Source: Sedimentitalea nanhaiensis DSM 24252 (GTDB lineage Bacteria > Pseudomonadota > Alphaproteobacteria > Rhodobacterales > Rhodobacteraceae). From it: 64,000 nt of DNA. A program made the translations under genes and the position numbers. This document shows positions 7,319 through 16,818 of the stretch, one piece after another. Numbering within the stretch: position 1 is the stretch's first letter; each line of letters begins with the position of its first letter. The DNA is taken from assembly GCF_000473225.1 (NCBI RefSeq), contig NZ_KI421509.1:3924165-3988164 (forward strand). Reading direction: 5' to 3'. The notes beneath the pieces are model-generated. The model did no database searches, was not told the origin of the DNA, and was given only the letters and a program-made list of their open reading frames with translations.

Positions 7319-10099
7319 ATGAGCGAGACAGTCACCTTTACCCTGGATGGCGCAGAGGTCACCGCCGAGGCGGGCCTGACGATCTGGGAAGTCGCCAACG
7401 GGCGCGGTCTCACGATCCCGCACCTGTGCCACAAACCGGCCCCCGGCTATCGCCCGGACGGCAATTGCCGCGCCTGCATGGTCGAGATCGAAGGCGAGCG
7501 GGTGCTGGCCGCCAGCTGTATCCGCGAACCGGCCCCCGGCATGGTGGTCAAGACCGCCACGGCGCGGGCCAAAAACGCCCGCAAGATGGTGATGGAACTG
7601 CTGGTGGCGGATCAGCCGGAACCGGCGGTGGCGCATGACAAATCCAGCCATCTGTGGGACATGGCGGCGCTGAACGGGGTGCAGACCAGCCGCTTTCCCA
7701 AGCTGGAAGAGGGGCGGATTCCGCTGTTGGATGACAGCCACGTGGCGATGTCGGTCAACCTGGATGCCTGCATCCAGTGCGGGCTGTGCGTGCGCGCCTG
7801 CCGCGAAGTTCAGGTCAATGACGTGATCGGCATGTCGGGCCGGGGTCACGATGCCTGGCCGACGTTTGATTTTGCCGACCCGATGGGGCAAAGCACCTGT
7901 GTGGCCTGCGGCGAATGCGTTCAGGCCTGCCCGACCGGCGCGTTGATGCCCGCCAGCGTGGTCGATGCGGACCAGGTCGGCGACAGCGCCGATTACGACG
8001 AGGCGGTCAACAGCGTCTGCCCGTTCTGCGGCGTCGGCTGTCAGGTCAGCCTCAAGGTCAAGGACGGCCGGATCAAATATGTCGAAGGCATCAACGGCCC
8101 CGCCAACGAAGGCCGGCTCTGCGTCAAGGGCCGGTTCGGCTATGATTACATCCACCACCCGCACCGGCTGACCAGGCCGATGATCCGGCGTGCGGATGCG
8201 CCGCCCAAGGGTCTGAACGTGGATCCGGGCGACCTGTCGACCCATTTCCGCGAGGCGAGCTGGGAAGAGGCGCTGGATTTTGCCGCCGGTGGCATGACCC
8301 GGCTGGCCCAGGCCCATGGCGGGCGGGCGGTGGCCGGGTTCGGCAGCGCCAAATGCACCAACGAAGAGGCCTATCTGTTCCAGCGCCTGATCCGCGAGGG
8401 GTTCGGGCATAACAATGTCGATCACTGCACCCGGCTGTGCCACGCCAGCTCGGTGTTTGCGCTGATCGAGAATGTCGGTTCGGGCGGGGTGACGGCGACT
8501 TTCAACGAGATCGAAAATGCCGATGTGGCGATCGTGATCGGGGCCAACCCGGTCGAGAACCATCCGGTTGCGGCGACCTATTTCAAACAGTTCACCAAGC
8601 GCGGCGGCAAGCTGATCGTGATGGATCCGCGCGGGGTGGGCCTGCGCCGGTTTGCATCGCACATGCTGCAATTCCGCCCCGGCGCGGATGTGGCGATGCT
8701 GAACGCGATCATGAACGTGATCGTCACCGAAGGGCTGTATGACCAGCAATATATCGACGCCTATACCGAGAACTGGGAAGCGGAAAAGGCGCATCTGGCC
8801 GATTTTACCCCCGAGGCGATGGCACCGGTCTGTGGCATCGACGCGCAGGTGCTGCGCGACGTGGCCCGTACCTTTGCCGGGGCAAAATCGGCGATGATCT
8901 TCTGGGGCATGGGGGTGTCGCAGCATATCCATGGCACCGACAATTCCCGCTGTCTGATCAGCCTGGCGCTGATGTGTGGCCATATCGGCCGCCCCGGCAC
9001 CGGATTGCATCCGCTGCGCGGCCAGAACAACGTGCAGGGGGCGAGCGATGCCGGCCTGATCCCGATGTTTCTGCCCGACTACCAGAGTGTCACCGACGAC
9101 GGGGTCCGCCGCGCGTTTACCGATGTCTGGGGCAGCGGCGACTTCAGCAATGAAAAGGGGCTGACCGTCACCGAGATCGTCGACGACATCCATGCCGGGC
9201 ACACTAAAGCGATGTATATCCTGGGCGAGAACCCGGCGATGTCGGACCCGGATGTGGACCACGCCCGCGAGGCGTTCGCCAAGCTCGAGCATCTGGTGGT
9301 GCAGGATATCTTTCTGACCGAGACGGCGAATTACGCCGACGTGCTGCTGCCGGCCTCGACGCTGTATGAAAAGACCGGCACCGTGTCCAACACCAACCGG
9401 CAGGTGCAGATGGTACGCCCCGCCGTCAGTCCACCGGGACAGGCGCGCGAGGATTGGTGGATCGAGGTCGAACTGGCCAGGCGCCTGGGGCTGAACTGGA
9501 CCTTCACCCACCCCGGCGAGATCTATACCGAAATGGCGCAAAACATGCGCAGCCTGGACAACATCACCTGGCAGCGGCTGGAAACCCAGGCCGTGACCTA
9601 TCCCAGCCTCAGCCCCGAAGACCCGGGTCAGGCGGTGGTGTTCGGCGACGGTTTCCCGCGCCCCGAGGGCCGCGCCCGGTTCACCCCGGCCAAGGTGATC
9701 GCACCTGACGAGGCCCCGGACGACGACTATCCGATGATCATGACCACGGGGCGGCAGCTGGAACATTGGCACACCGGCTCGATGACCCGGCGCGCCAGCG
9801 TGCTGGACGCGGTCGAACCCGAAGCCAACGCCTCGCTGCACCCGGCCACCCTGCGCAGGCTCGGCGTCGCGCCCGGCGACATGATCACCCTGCAAACCCG
9901 CCGCGGCAGCATCGACATCATGGCCCGCGCAGACCGCGCGATCGCCACCGACATGGTCTTCGTCCCCTTCGCCTATGTCGAAGCCGCCGCCAACACCCTC
10001 ACAAACCCCGCAATCGACCCGTACGGCAAAATCCCAGAATTCAAATTCGCCGCGTGCAACGTCAGAAAATCGGAAAATGCAACCGTCGCTGCTCAGTGA
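7319..10099 (+). CDS. fdhA: Formate dehydrogenase, catalytic alpha subunit (Mo/W-bisMGD)
   Basis: Oxidises formate to CO2 in the cytoplasm. The 926-residue protein has an N-terminal [2Fe-2S] NuoG-like domain (C37, C50, C53, C67), two [4Fe-4S] ferredoxin motifs (C151/154/157/161 and C194/197/200/204), the cluster at the start of the molybdopterin domain (C234/237/241/268), the bis-MGD catalytic domain and a C-terminal dinucleotide-binding domain. C374 followed by H375 (in DHCTRLCH) occupies the place of the selenocysteine-histidine pair of E. coli FdhF, so it is a cysteine-type enzyme. Molybdenum versus tungsten cannot be decided here. No fdhC/fdhD accessory gene is adjacent. Confidence 0.94.
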   Translation: MSETVTFTLDGAEVTAEAGLTIWEVANGRGLTIPHLCHKPAPGYRPDGNCRACMVEIEGERVLAASCIREPAPGMVVKTATARAKNARKMVMELLVADQPEPAVAHDKSSHLWDMAALNGVQTSRFPKLEEGRIPLLDDSHVAMSVNLDACIQCGLCVRACREVQVNDVIGMSGRGHDAWPTFDFADPMGQSTCVACGECVQACPTGALMPASVVDADQVGDSADYDEAVNSVCPFCGVGCQVSLKVKDGRIKYVEGINGPANEGRLCVKGRFGYDYIHHPHRLTRPMIRRADAPPKGLNVDPGDLSTHFREASWEEALDFAAGGMTRLAQAHGGRAVAGFGSAKCTNEEAYLFQRLIREGFGHNNVDHCTRLCHASSVFALIENVGSGGVTATFNEIENADVAIVIGANPVENHPVAATYFKQFTKRGGKLIVMDPRGVGLRRFASHMLQFRPGADVAMLNAIMNVIVTEGLYDQQYIDAYTENWEAEKAHLADFTPEAMAPVCGIDAQVLRDVARTFAGAKSAMIFWGMGVSQHIHGTDNSRCLISLALMCGHIGRPGTGLHPLRGQNNVQGASDAGLIPMFLPDYQSVTDDGVRRAFTDVWGSGDFSNEKGLTVTEIVDDIHAGHTKAMYILGENPAMSDPDVDHAREAFAKLEHLVVQDIFLTETANYADVLLPASTLYEKTGTVSNTNRQVQMVRPAVSPPGQAREDWWIEVELARRLGLNWTFTHPGEIYTEMAQNMRSLDNITWQRLETQAVTYPSLSPEDPGQAVVFGDGFPRPEGRARFTPAKVIAPDEAPDDDYPMIMTTGRQLEHWHTGSMTRRASVLDAVEPEANASLHPATLRRLGVAPGDMITLQTRRGSIDIMARADRAIATDMVFVPFAYVEAAANTLTNPAIDPYGKIPEFKFAACNVRKSENATVAAQ

Positions 10100-10134
10100 C
10101 AAATGGCCAAAGCCAATAGCAAAGGAATCCAGCA

Positions 10135-11811
10135 ATGCCCTTTAAGAGCGACATAGAGATAGCGCGAGGCGCGGTTAAGTTACCGATCGTGGAGATTGGT
10201 GGCAAGGTGGGGATCGGGAGTGACGATCTTTTGCCGTACGGGCATGACAAGGCGAAGGTGAGCCAGGGTTTTATCGACAGCGTTCAGGGGAATGCGAGCG
10301 GCAAGCTGATCCTGGTGACGGCGATCAACCCGACGCCTGCGGGCGAGGGCAAGACGACGACGACGGTTGGTCTGGGGGACGGTCTGAACCGGATCGGCAA
10401 GAAGGCGATGATCTGCATCCGCGAGGCGTCCCTGGGTCCGAACTTCGGCATGAAGGGCGGGGCCGCGGGTGGCGGTCAGGCGCAGGTTGTGCCGATGGAG
10501 GACATGAACCTGCATTTCACCGGCGATTTTCACGCCATCACCAGCGCGCACAGCCTGCTGAGCGCGATGATCGACAACCACATCTACTGGGGCAACGAGC
10601 TGGGCATCGACACCCGCCGGGTGGTGTGGCGCCGGGTGGTGGACATGAACGACCGGGCGCTGCGCCAGATCACGGCGTCTCTGGGCGGGGTGTCCAACGG
10701 CTTTCCGCGCGAGGCGGGGTTCGACATCACCGTGGCGTCCGAGGTGATGGCGATCCTGTGCCTGGCCAACGACCTTGGGGATCTGGAAAAGCGGCTGGGG
10801 GACATCATCGTGGCGTATCGGCGCGACAAGACGCCGGTCTATGCGCGTGACATCAAGGCCGACGGGGCGATGACGGTGCTGCTCAAGGACGCGATGCAGC
10901 CCAATCTGGTGCAGACGCTGGAGAACAACCCGGCGTTTGTGCATGGCGGCCCCTTCGCCAATATCGCCCATGGCTGCAACTCGGTGATCGCGACCAAGAC
11001 GGCGCTGAAGATTTCCGATTATGTGGTCACCGAGGCGGGTTTCGGCGCCGATCTGGGAGCCGAGAAGTTCATGAACATCAAGTGCCGCAAGGCCGGGATC
11101 GCGCCGTCGGCGGTGGTCGTGGTGGCGACGGTGCGGGCGATGAAGATGAACGGCGGCGTGGCCAAGGCGGATCTGGGGGCGGAAAATGTCGCGGCGGTGC
11201 GCGCCGGCTGCGCCAATCTGGGACGGCATATCGAAAATGTTAAGTCCTTTGGCGTACCGGTGGTGGTGGCGATCAACCATTTTGTCACCGACACCGATGC
11301 CGAGGTGGCGGCGGTGAAGGATTACGTGACCAGCCACGGCTCGCAGGCGGTGCTGAGCCGGCACTGGGAACTGGGCGGCGAAGGGGCCGAGGATCTGGCC
11401 CGCAAGGTGGTCGAGATCGTCGATGCCGGTCAGGCGAATTTCTCGCCGATCTACCCGGACGAGATGGGACTTTTCGACAAGATCGAAACCATCGCCAAGC
11501 GGATCTACCGCGCCGATGAGGTGCTGGCGGATGCCAAGATCCGCACCCAGCTGCGCGACTGGGAGGCGGCGGGCTATGGCCACCTGCCGGTGTGCATGGC
11601 CAAAACGCAATACAGCTTTACCACCGACCCGAACCGGCGCGGGGCACCCACCGGGCATTCGGTGCCGGTGCGCGAAGTGCGCCTGAGCGCGGGGGCGGGG
11701 TTTGTGGTGGTGGTCTGCGGCGAGATCATGACCATGCCCGGCCTGCCCAGAACCCCCAGCGCCGAAAACATCCGCCTCAACTCCGACGGCCAGATCGAAG
11801 GCCTGTTTTAG
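10135..11811 (+). CDS. fhs: Formate-tetrahydrofolate ligase
   Basis: Interconverts formate plus ATP plus THF with 10-formyl-THF. The 558-residue length is typical. The P-loop TPAGEGKT is at residues 67-74 and conserved stretches such as [18 protein letters not shown] and INHFVTDT follow. It sits between fdhBA and folD. In this pathway it can run in reverse, releasing formate and ATP from 10-formyl-THF made by FolD, so that FdhAB can oxidise the formate. The symbol ftfL is used in methylotrophs. Confidence 0.96.
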   Translation: MPFKSDIEIARGAVKLPIVEIGGKVGIGSDDLLPYGHDKAKVSQGFIDSVQGNASGKLILVTAINPTPAGEGKTTTTVGLGDGLNRIGKKAMICIREASLGPNFGMKGGAAGGGQAQVVPMEDMNLHFTGDFHAITSAHSLLSAMIDNHIYWGNELGIDTRRVVWRRVVDMNDRALRQITASLGGVSNGFPREAGFDITVASEVMAILCLANDLGDLEKRLGDIIVAYRRDKTPVYARDIKADGAMTVLLKDAMQPNLVQTLENNPAFVHGGPFANIAHGCNSVIATKTALKISDYVVTEAGFGADLGAEKFMNIKCRKAGIAPSAVVVVATVRAMKMNGGVAKADLGAENVAAVRAGCANLGRHIENVKSFGVPVVVAINHFVTDTDAEVAAVKDYVTSHGSQAVLSRHWELGGEGAEDLARKVVEIVDAGQANFSPIYPDEMGLFDKIETIAKRIYRADEVLADAKIRTQLRDWEAAGYGHLPVCMAKTQYSFTTDPNRRGAPTGHSVPVREVRLSAGAGFVVVVCGEIMTMPGLPRTPSAENIRLNSDGQIEGLF

Positions 11812-11844
11812 GGAGCGCCGGTCAAAACGGGGTGGGGTATAGGG

Positions 11845-11862
11845 GGTCTTGCCTGCAAGACC
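11845..11862 (+). terminator. Hairpin after fhs
   Basis: Perfect 8-base arms GGTCTTGC and GCAAGACC separated by CT lie 33 bases after the fhs stop. No T-run follows, so it may act as an attenuator or RNA-stabilising stem between fhs and the next gene rather than a full terminator. Confidence 0.4.
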
Positions 11863-11996
11863 TGCGGACCCCACACCGCGAAAATGGCGCACAAAGGGGT
11901 GGGTCCGCGCAACGGTGTCTCCGGGATCTGCTGGCACGCCCCGCGCCATGCGGATACAAGCGGCCCGGACAGACAACCGGACCGCAGGAGCCAGAG

Positions 11997-12308
11997 ATGA
12001 ACCAGCCGGACGCCCAATCCCCCGCCGACTGTGCCGATATGGGGTCGGTGCGGGCGCAGATCGACCGGCTGGACGCAGACCTGGTGCAACTGCTGGCGCA
12101 GCGTGCGGGCTATATCGACCGGGCAGCCGAGCTGAAGGCGGCCAATGGCTGGCCGGCGCGGATCCCGGAGCGGGTCGAGCAGGTGATCGCGAACGCGCGC
12201 GCCGCGGCCGGGCAGGCGGGATTGGATCCGGCGCTGGCCGAGGCGCTGTGGCAGGTGCTGGTAGAGTGGTCGATCGTCCGTGAGGCGCGGACCATCCCCG
12301 AGAATTGA
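11997..12308 (+). CDS. Chorismate mutase-like protein (AroQ/PchB type)
   Basis: A 103-residue all-helical protein of the AroQ class. The first helix has the usual pattern ([19 protein letters not shown], with the substrate-binding arginine at its start), followed by AAELK and IPERVEQVI, which resembles the PchB subgroup. The family performs chorismate to prephenate rearrangement or isochorismate pyruvate lysis. The start has a GGAG ribosome site. It stands between fhs and folD, an unexpected place for aromatic metabolism; a link through the folate precursor chorismate is conceivable but is inference. Chorismate mutase versus isochorismate pyruvate-lyase activity cannot be told apart here. Confidence 0.75.
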   Translation: MNQPDAQSPADCADMGSVRAQIDRLDADLVQLLAQRAGYIDRAAELKAANGWPARIPERVEQVIANARAAAGQAGLDPALAEALWQVLVEWSIVREARTIPEN

Positions 12309-12361
12309 CAGATCCCGGGCGCGGTAACCCGCCCTGCGGCAAAGCGAAAGAGGAACAGGAC

Positions 12362-13255
12362 ATGACAGCGACGATCATCGACGGCAAGGCCTTTGCGGCC
12401 AAGGTGCGGGGCCAGGTGGCCGAGCAGGTGGCGCGGTTGAAGGCGGATCACGGTCTCATCCCGGGGCTGGCGGTGGTGCTGGTGGGCGCGGACCCGGCCA
12501 GCGAGGTCTATGTGCGCTCAAAGGGCAAGATGACAGTCGAGGTCGGGATGAACAGCTTTGAGCACAAGCTTGCGGCCGACACCTCCGAGGCAGATCTTCT
12601 GGCGTTGATCGATAAGTTGAACAATGACCCGCAAGTCAATGGTATCCTTGTTCAATTGCCTTTGCCGGATCATCTGAACGAAGACCTGGTGATCAATTCC
12701 ATCGCGCCCCAAAAGGATGTGGACGGGTTCCACATCAGCAATGTGGGGCTGTTGGGAACGGGGCAGAAATCGATGGTGCCCTGCACGCCGCTGGGCTGCC
12801 TGATGATGTTGCGCGCGCACCATGGATCCCTGTCGGGCCTGGACGCGGTGGTGATCGGGCGTTCCAATATCGTGGGCAAACCGATGGCGCAGCTGCTGCT
12901 GGGCGACAGCTGTACGGTGACCGTCGCGCACAGCCGCACCAGGGATCTGCCCGCCGTGGTGCGCCGCGCCGACATCGTGGTCGCCGCCGTGGGGCGCGCA
13001 CAGATGGTTCCCGGCGACTGGATCAAACCTGGCGCCACGGTGATCGACGTGGGCATCAACCGGATCGAAAAGGACGGGGGCGGCACCCGGCTGGTCGGCG
13101 ACGTCGACTATGACAGCTGCGCCGCCGTGGCCGGCGCCATCACCCCCGTCCCCGGCGGCGTAGGCCCCATGACCATCGCCTGCCTCCTCGCCAACACCCT
13201 CACCGCAACCTGCAGAGACAACAATATCCCAGAAACAACTGGCCTGACGGTATGA
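12362..13255 (+). CDS. folD: Methylene-THF dehydrogenase / methenyl-THF cyclohydrolase
   Basis: Bifunctional enzyme converting 5,10-methylene-THF via methenyl-THF to 10-formyl-THF with NADP+. The 297-residue product keeps the catalytic signature: Y50 and K54 (YVRSK), the QLPLP glutamine, KDVDG aspartate, and the cofactor loop GRSNIVGKP, then [10 protein letters not shown]. The ATG at 12362 follows AGGA; the frame is open further upstream without support. It feeds Fhs and formate dehydrogenase in C1 oxidation. Its stop overlaps the start of a second, altered folD-like gene (ATGA). Confidence 0.95.
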   Translation: MTATIIDGKAFAAKVRGQVAEQVARLKADHGLIPGLAVVLVGADPASEVYVRSKGKMTVEVGMNSFEHKLAADTSEADLLALIDKLNNDPQVNGILVQLPLPDHLNEDLVINSIAPQKDVDGFHISNVGLLGTGQKSMVPCTPLGCLMMLRAHHGSLSGLDAVVIGRSNIVGKPMAQLLLGDSCTVTVAHSRTRDLPAVVRRADIVVAAVGRAQMVPGDWIKPGATVIDVGINRIEKDGGGTRLVGDVDYDSCAAVAGAITPVPGGVGPMTIACLLANTLTATCRDNNIPETTGLTV

Positions 13256-14157
13256 GGGATACGGCGGTGGATCATCGCATGATCATGGGTGCCCCGGTCA
13301 AGGCCCGGATCCTGGCTGAAGTGAAAGATTACGTGGCTGCCGCCGAACGTACTGCCCCAGTGGGGCGGCTGGTCTCGATCAGCATCGGTGATACCCCCGA
13401 AGTCGCAGTCTATGTACGCAATCAGGCCCGCGGGGCCAATGCGGCGGGCATCCGGTTCGATCAGCAACTTTGGAACGCGGAAATCTCGCAGGAAGACTGC
13501 AAGGCCCGTATATCGGAGATGAACAACGACCCGGATATCCTTGGAATCATTATGCAACGCCCGGTTCCGGATCATATCGGCATTCGTTCGTTGCAATCGG
13601 CGATCCATCCGTTGAAGGATGTTGAAGGGATGAATCCGGCGTCGATCGGCAACATCGTCTATTCGGATGTGGCGCTGGCCCCCTGTACCGCAGCGGCTTC
13701 GGTCGAGTTGATAAAACAGACCGGGCTGGACCTGAAGGGGCTGGAAGTGGTGATGATCGGCCATTCGGAAATCGTCGGAAAACCTGCCGCTTTCCTGTTG
13801 ATGGCCGAAGGTGCGACGGTCACTGTCTGTCATCACATGACGCGGTCCTTGGCGATGCATTCGCGCCGGGCCGACGTTGTCGTCGTCGCCGTGGGAAAGC
13901 CGCATTTGATCGGGCCAGAGATGATCAAGCCGGGGGCCGTGGTCATTGACATTGGTATCAACCAGATCACAGACGCCAACGGGCAAACCCGCATTGTGGG
14001 AGACGTGGACACCGATGCGGTGTTAGAGGTCGCCGGTTGGATCACACCGGTGCCAGGCGGTGTCGGGCCCGTGACTGTCGCGATCCTGATGCGCAACGCC
14101 GCCACGGCGCACAAACGCCAGCTCGCCGCCGGGTGGATTGATCAAAATCCAAGGTAA
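13252..14157 (+). CDS. FolD-like paralogue with altered catalytic residues
   Basis: A 301-residue protein of the FolD fold, translationally coupled to folD by an ATGA overlap. The tyrosine is kept (Y54) but the catalytic lysine is Q58 (YVRNQ), the KDVDG aspartate is E125 (KDVEG), and the NADP loop reads GHSEIVGKP instead of [10 protein letters not shown]102 (MQRP) and the [10 protein letters not shown] substrate motif remain. From FolD enzymology the lysine is needed for cyclohydrolase activity, so it may be a monofunctional dehydrogenase, act on another folate, or regulate FolD. That conclusion is inferred from residues only. It overlaps the convergent transporter gene by 16 bases. Confidence 0.8.
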   Translation: MRDTAVDHRMIMGAPVKARILAEVKDYVAAAERTAPVGRLVSISIGDTPEVAVYVRNQARGANAAGIRFDQQLWNAEISQEDCKARISEMNNDPDILGIIMQRPVPDHIGIRSLQSAIHPLKDVEGMNPASIGNIVYSDVALAPCTAAASVELIKQTGLDLKGLEVVMIGHSEIVGKPAAFLLMAEGATVTVCHHMTRSLAMHSRRADVVVVAVGKPHLIGPEMIKPGAVVIDIGINQITDANGQTRIVGDVDTDAVLEVAGWITPVPGGVGPVTVAILMRNAATAHKRQLAAGWIDQNPR

Positions 14158-14981
14158 CCAATGCCGACAAACACCATCACTGCCGCTCCCCATTTCCCGC
14201 GAGTCATCGGCTCGTGCAGAAAGACCCGGGCCAACAGGATCGTGATCAGACCAAAAAGCGACGCGGCAACAGCGGCATACTCGGATCGGTCGAGCGATCC
14301 CGCAGCGGTCACCAGACCCAGCGCGGTGGTGTCAAGAACACCCATCAACACCAAAGGTGGGAAGAGGGCTGCCGCCGGTCGTTGCCCGCCGCGCGTGGCG
14401 AGCAGCAACAGGGCCATCGCGGCAACCGCTGCCGCGCGTGTGCACAGGATCACCGGAAAGTCGGCTCCCAACCGCGACGCTGCCTGCCCAAAGGCAAAGG
14501 TGGTTGCAAACCCCAGAGCGGCCAGAAGCGCCAGGGTGATAGCATGAGCGCGCTCACCGCGGTTCCGGGTATCGTTCGACAGAATGGCCACCAGGGCCAC
14601 ACCGGCCACGATTGCGAGCACGGCCACAAATTCAGGCACCGTCACCGGAATTCCGTTGACCGAAGCCCATCCAACCGACAGGACCGGAAAGGCGCCAACG
14701 ATCGGTGCCACCAGACGCACCGGACCAATGGCGAATGCACCGTACAGCCCCAGGCTGGCCAGACCAAAGCAGGCCCCGGTCGCAATGCTGAGGCCATAGG
14801 AACGCGGTGTTATCGCCGACCAATCGCCATAGGCCGCCGCGACCGGCGCGACCACCAACGCACCGCTGGCCAACACGACCAGAAGTGCGGTCAGCAAGTG
14901 GCTGCGCTGACTGACATGACGCACCAGAAGGTCATGAATGCCCCAGGCCAGGGCTGCAATAAGACCGAACATCAGAGACAT
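14142..14981 (-). CDS. EamA/DMT-family membrane transporter
   Basis: Drug/metabolite transporter superfamily protein of 279 residues with about ten hydrophobic segments in two EamA repeats (repeat one ends near AILSNDTR; repeat two begins about residue 140 with HAITLALLAALGF). The chosen ATG starts MSLMFGLIAALAWG, the usual beginning of the first membrane helix; the 31 residues open upstream are polar and unlikely. Substrates of this family are often amino acids or metabolites and cannot be predicted here. It is transcribed towards folD and the two genes overlap at their ends. Confidence 0.8.
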   Translation of the reverse strand: MSLMFGLIAALAWGIHDLLVRHVSQRSHLLTALLVVLASGALVVAPVAAAYGDWSAITPRSYGLSIATGACFGLASLGLYGAFAIGPVRLVAPIVGAFPVLSVGWASVNGIPVTVPEFVAVLAIVAGVALVAILSNDTRNRGERAHAITLALLAALGFATTFAFGQAASRLGADFPVILCTRAAAVAAMALLLLATRGGQRPAAALFPPLVLMGVLDTTALGLVTAAGSLDRSEYAAVAASLFGLITILLARVFLHEPMTRGKWGAAVMVFVGIGYLGF

Positions 14982-15142
14982 CGCAACACGTCGTCCATGA
15001 TGGATTTTCCCCAGGAAAAACGCGCGCGTGACGGTATGCCGGCGCGAAAAAATCGCGGACAAGCAAAGACCCACTGGGATTGATCTGAAACAACGACCGG
15101 CACCGGGCCGGGTCCGAAGATACTGGAAAGGAGACGCCAGGT

Positions 15143-15571
15143 ATGAGCGAACGCATGATCGACCACATCGGGGGCGAAACTGGTTTGCGCGCGTTGGTCG
15201 AGGATTTCTATGATTTTATCGAAACCCTGCCCGAGGGCGAAACCCTGCGCAAATTGCACCTTCGGGGTCACGGCCTTGACCATGTACGTGTTGAACAGTT
15301 CAATTTCATGTCCGGGTTTCTGGGCGGGCGGCGGTATTATGAGGAAAAACACGGCCACATGAACCTGCGGCTGATGCATGCCCATATTCCGATTTCTCAA
15401 CAGGATGCCGAAGATTGGCTGACCTGCATGGATCACGCGTTGGCAAAGAATGGGCTGGGCGGGCCTGAGATTGACAAGATGCGGGCGATCCTGCGCCGGA
15501 TTTGTATGATGCTGGTCAACGATCTGGCGGCCTGGGGCCTGCCAGCCGACATTTCCGTTCATACCGATTGA
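15143..15571 (+). CDS. Group II truncated hemoglobin
   Basis: A 142-residue globin-like protein. It aligns by motif with the TrHbO/group II family: FNFMSGFLGG in the helix B to E region, the proximal-histidine segment LRLMHAHIPIS (H79 in the F8 position) and the family signature DAEDWLTCMDHAL. Such proteins bind haem and handle oxygen, nitric oxide or peroxide. It is a single gene with a good ribosome site (GGAG), convergent with and overlapping the end of the glycerate kinase gene by 13 bases. Its role in a methylotrophy locus is not known; oxygen supply for the monooxygenases is speculation. Confidence 0.82.
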   Translation: MSERMIDHIGGETGLRALVEDFYDFIETLPEGETLRKLHLRGHGLDHVRVEQFNFMSGFLGGRRYYEEKHGHMNLRLMHAHIPISQQDAEDWLTCMDHALAKNGLGGPEIDKMRAILRRICMMLVNDLAAWGLPADISVHTD

Positions 15572-16815
15572 GGTCGAACGAGCATCACCTGAACATCGGC
15601 CACATTGGTGCCCGTTGCACCGGTGATCACCAGATCGTCAACAGCATTCAGCGCCGCATAGCTGTCGTTGTTTTCCAACAGCGCCTTGGCGTCCACCCCC
15701 GCCGCGACCATCCGATCCATCGTGCCGGCATCCACCAACCCGCCTGCCGCGTCTGTTGGCCCGTCACGCCCATCGGTTCCTCCGCTGAGAAATACCCAGT
15801 CGCTGTCCAGCCGATCCGGGCCTGCCAGGGCAATCCGCAAAGCAAGCTCCTGATTGCGCCCGCCACGCCCGGTACCCCGGATCCGCACGGTGGTCTCACC
15901 ACCAAAAATCAGGGCGGTCGCCTCGGTCACTTGACGCGCGGCCTCAAGGATTGTCCCCGCGGCGTCCGCCACGTCTCCGGTCAGGCTGCGCGACACGATC
16001 CGGGGGGTGAAACCGCGCACGCCATCGTGCATGGCGTCCAGCGATATGCCGTTGCTGCCAACAAGATGGTTCTGGGCTTCGGGCAGGGGGGTGTCGTCCT
16101 GCTGTTGCTGCAAATGGGCCTGCACCGGTTGTGGCAAGCGTTCGAAAATACCCGCGTCTTTCAACAAGCCCAGAGCCTCAGCCCGGCTGCCCAGCGGCGA
16201 AACGGTCGGCCCGCTGGCGATGGCGCGCAGATCGTCGCCAATGACATCCGACAGGATCAACGCAGTGACCGGGGCAGGGGCCGCATGGCGCAGGAAACCA
16301 CCGCCCTTGAGCCGTGACAGATGTTGGCGGACAAGGTTCATCTGATTGATATCCAAACCACTTTCCAGCAACACGCGGCTGGTGATCTGCTTGTCCTGCA
16401 GGCTGAGTCCCGGTGCAGGGGCCGGGACCAGTGCCGATCCCCCCCCTGAAATCAGTGCCAGAACCCGGTCGTCTGGACCGGCCTGTGACAAAAGTTCGAT
16501 GATCCGCTCTGCCGCGGCCTGTCCGGCACGATCCGGCACAGGATGTCCCGCAGTCATGATTTCGGCACCCTCGATGGCCTGGACATTCTCGTGGTGGGTC
16601 ACGCCCAGGGCCGAAACCGGCCCCGATAAATGTTGCAGCGCCTCCGTCAGCATTGCCGGCGCAGCCTTACCAATGGCAATGGCAATCCATCGTCCATCCG
16701 CGTGCGGAAACGGATGGGTCATCAGATGGCGACGTACCGCCAGCGACGGGTCGGCGGCTGAAATGGCCCGGTCGAACATTGACCGGGCCAGGCTGCGCAT
16801 TTCTGCAATACTCAT
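15559..16815 (-). CDS. gck: Glycerate 2-kinase (MOFRL family), serine cycle
   Basis: Phosphorylates D-glycerate to 2-phosphoglycerate. The 418-residue protein has the N-terminal DUF4147 domain (AIGKAAPAML, ALISGGGSALVPAPAPGLSL) and the C-terminal MOFRL domain (FGGETTVRIRGTGRGGRNQELAL and GTDGRDGPTDAAGGLVD), the architecture of the class II kinase GckA of serine-cycle methylotrophs. It lies 3 bases downstream of mcl and is probably co-transcribed with it. It links hydroxypyruvate reductase (HprA) to phosphoenolpyruvate formation through enolase, which is not in the window. Confidence 0.93.
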   Translation of the reverse strand: MSIAEMRSLARSMFDRAISAADPSLAVRRHLMTHPFPHADGRWIAIAIGKAAPAMLTEALQHLSGPVSALGVTHHENVQAIEGAEIMTAGHPVPDRAGQAAAERIIELLSQAGPDDRVLALISGGGSALVPAPAPGLSLQDKQITSRVLLESGLDINQMNLVRQHLSRLKGGGFLRHAAPAPVTALILSDVIGDDLRAIASGPTVSPLGSRAEALGLLKDAGIFERLPQPVQAHLQQQQDDTPLPEAQNHLVGSNGISLDAMHDGVRGFTPRIVSRSLTGDVADAAGTILEAARQVTEATALIFGGETTVRIRGTGRGGRNQELALRIALAGPDRLDSDWVFLSGGTDGRDGPTDAAGGLVDAGTMDRMVAAGVDAKALLENNDSYAALNAVDDLVITGATGTNVADVQVMLVRPQSV

Positions 16816-16818
16816 GCC

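Noticed and set aside
5303-10135. Antisense open frame of 1610 codons on the minus strand
   Set aside because: It lies opposite fdhBA, whose cofactor motifs and subunit lengths are intact. Its product is histidine/arginine/proline-rich without domains, the typical mirror of a G+C-rich gene with strong third-position bias.
10180-12402. Antisense open frame of 740 codons opposite fhs
   Set aside because: Composition is that of a shadow frame and fhs is fully conserved on the other strand.
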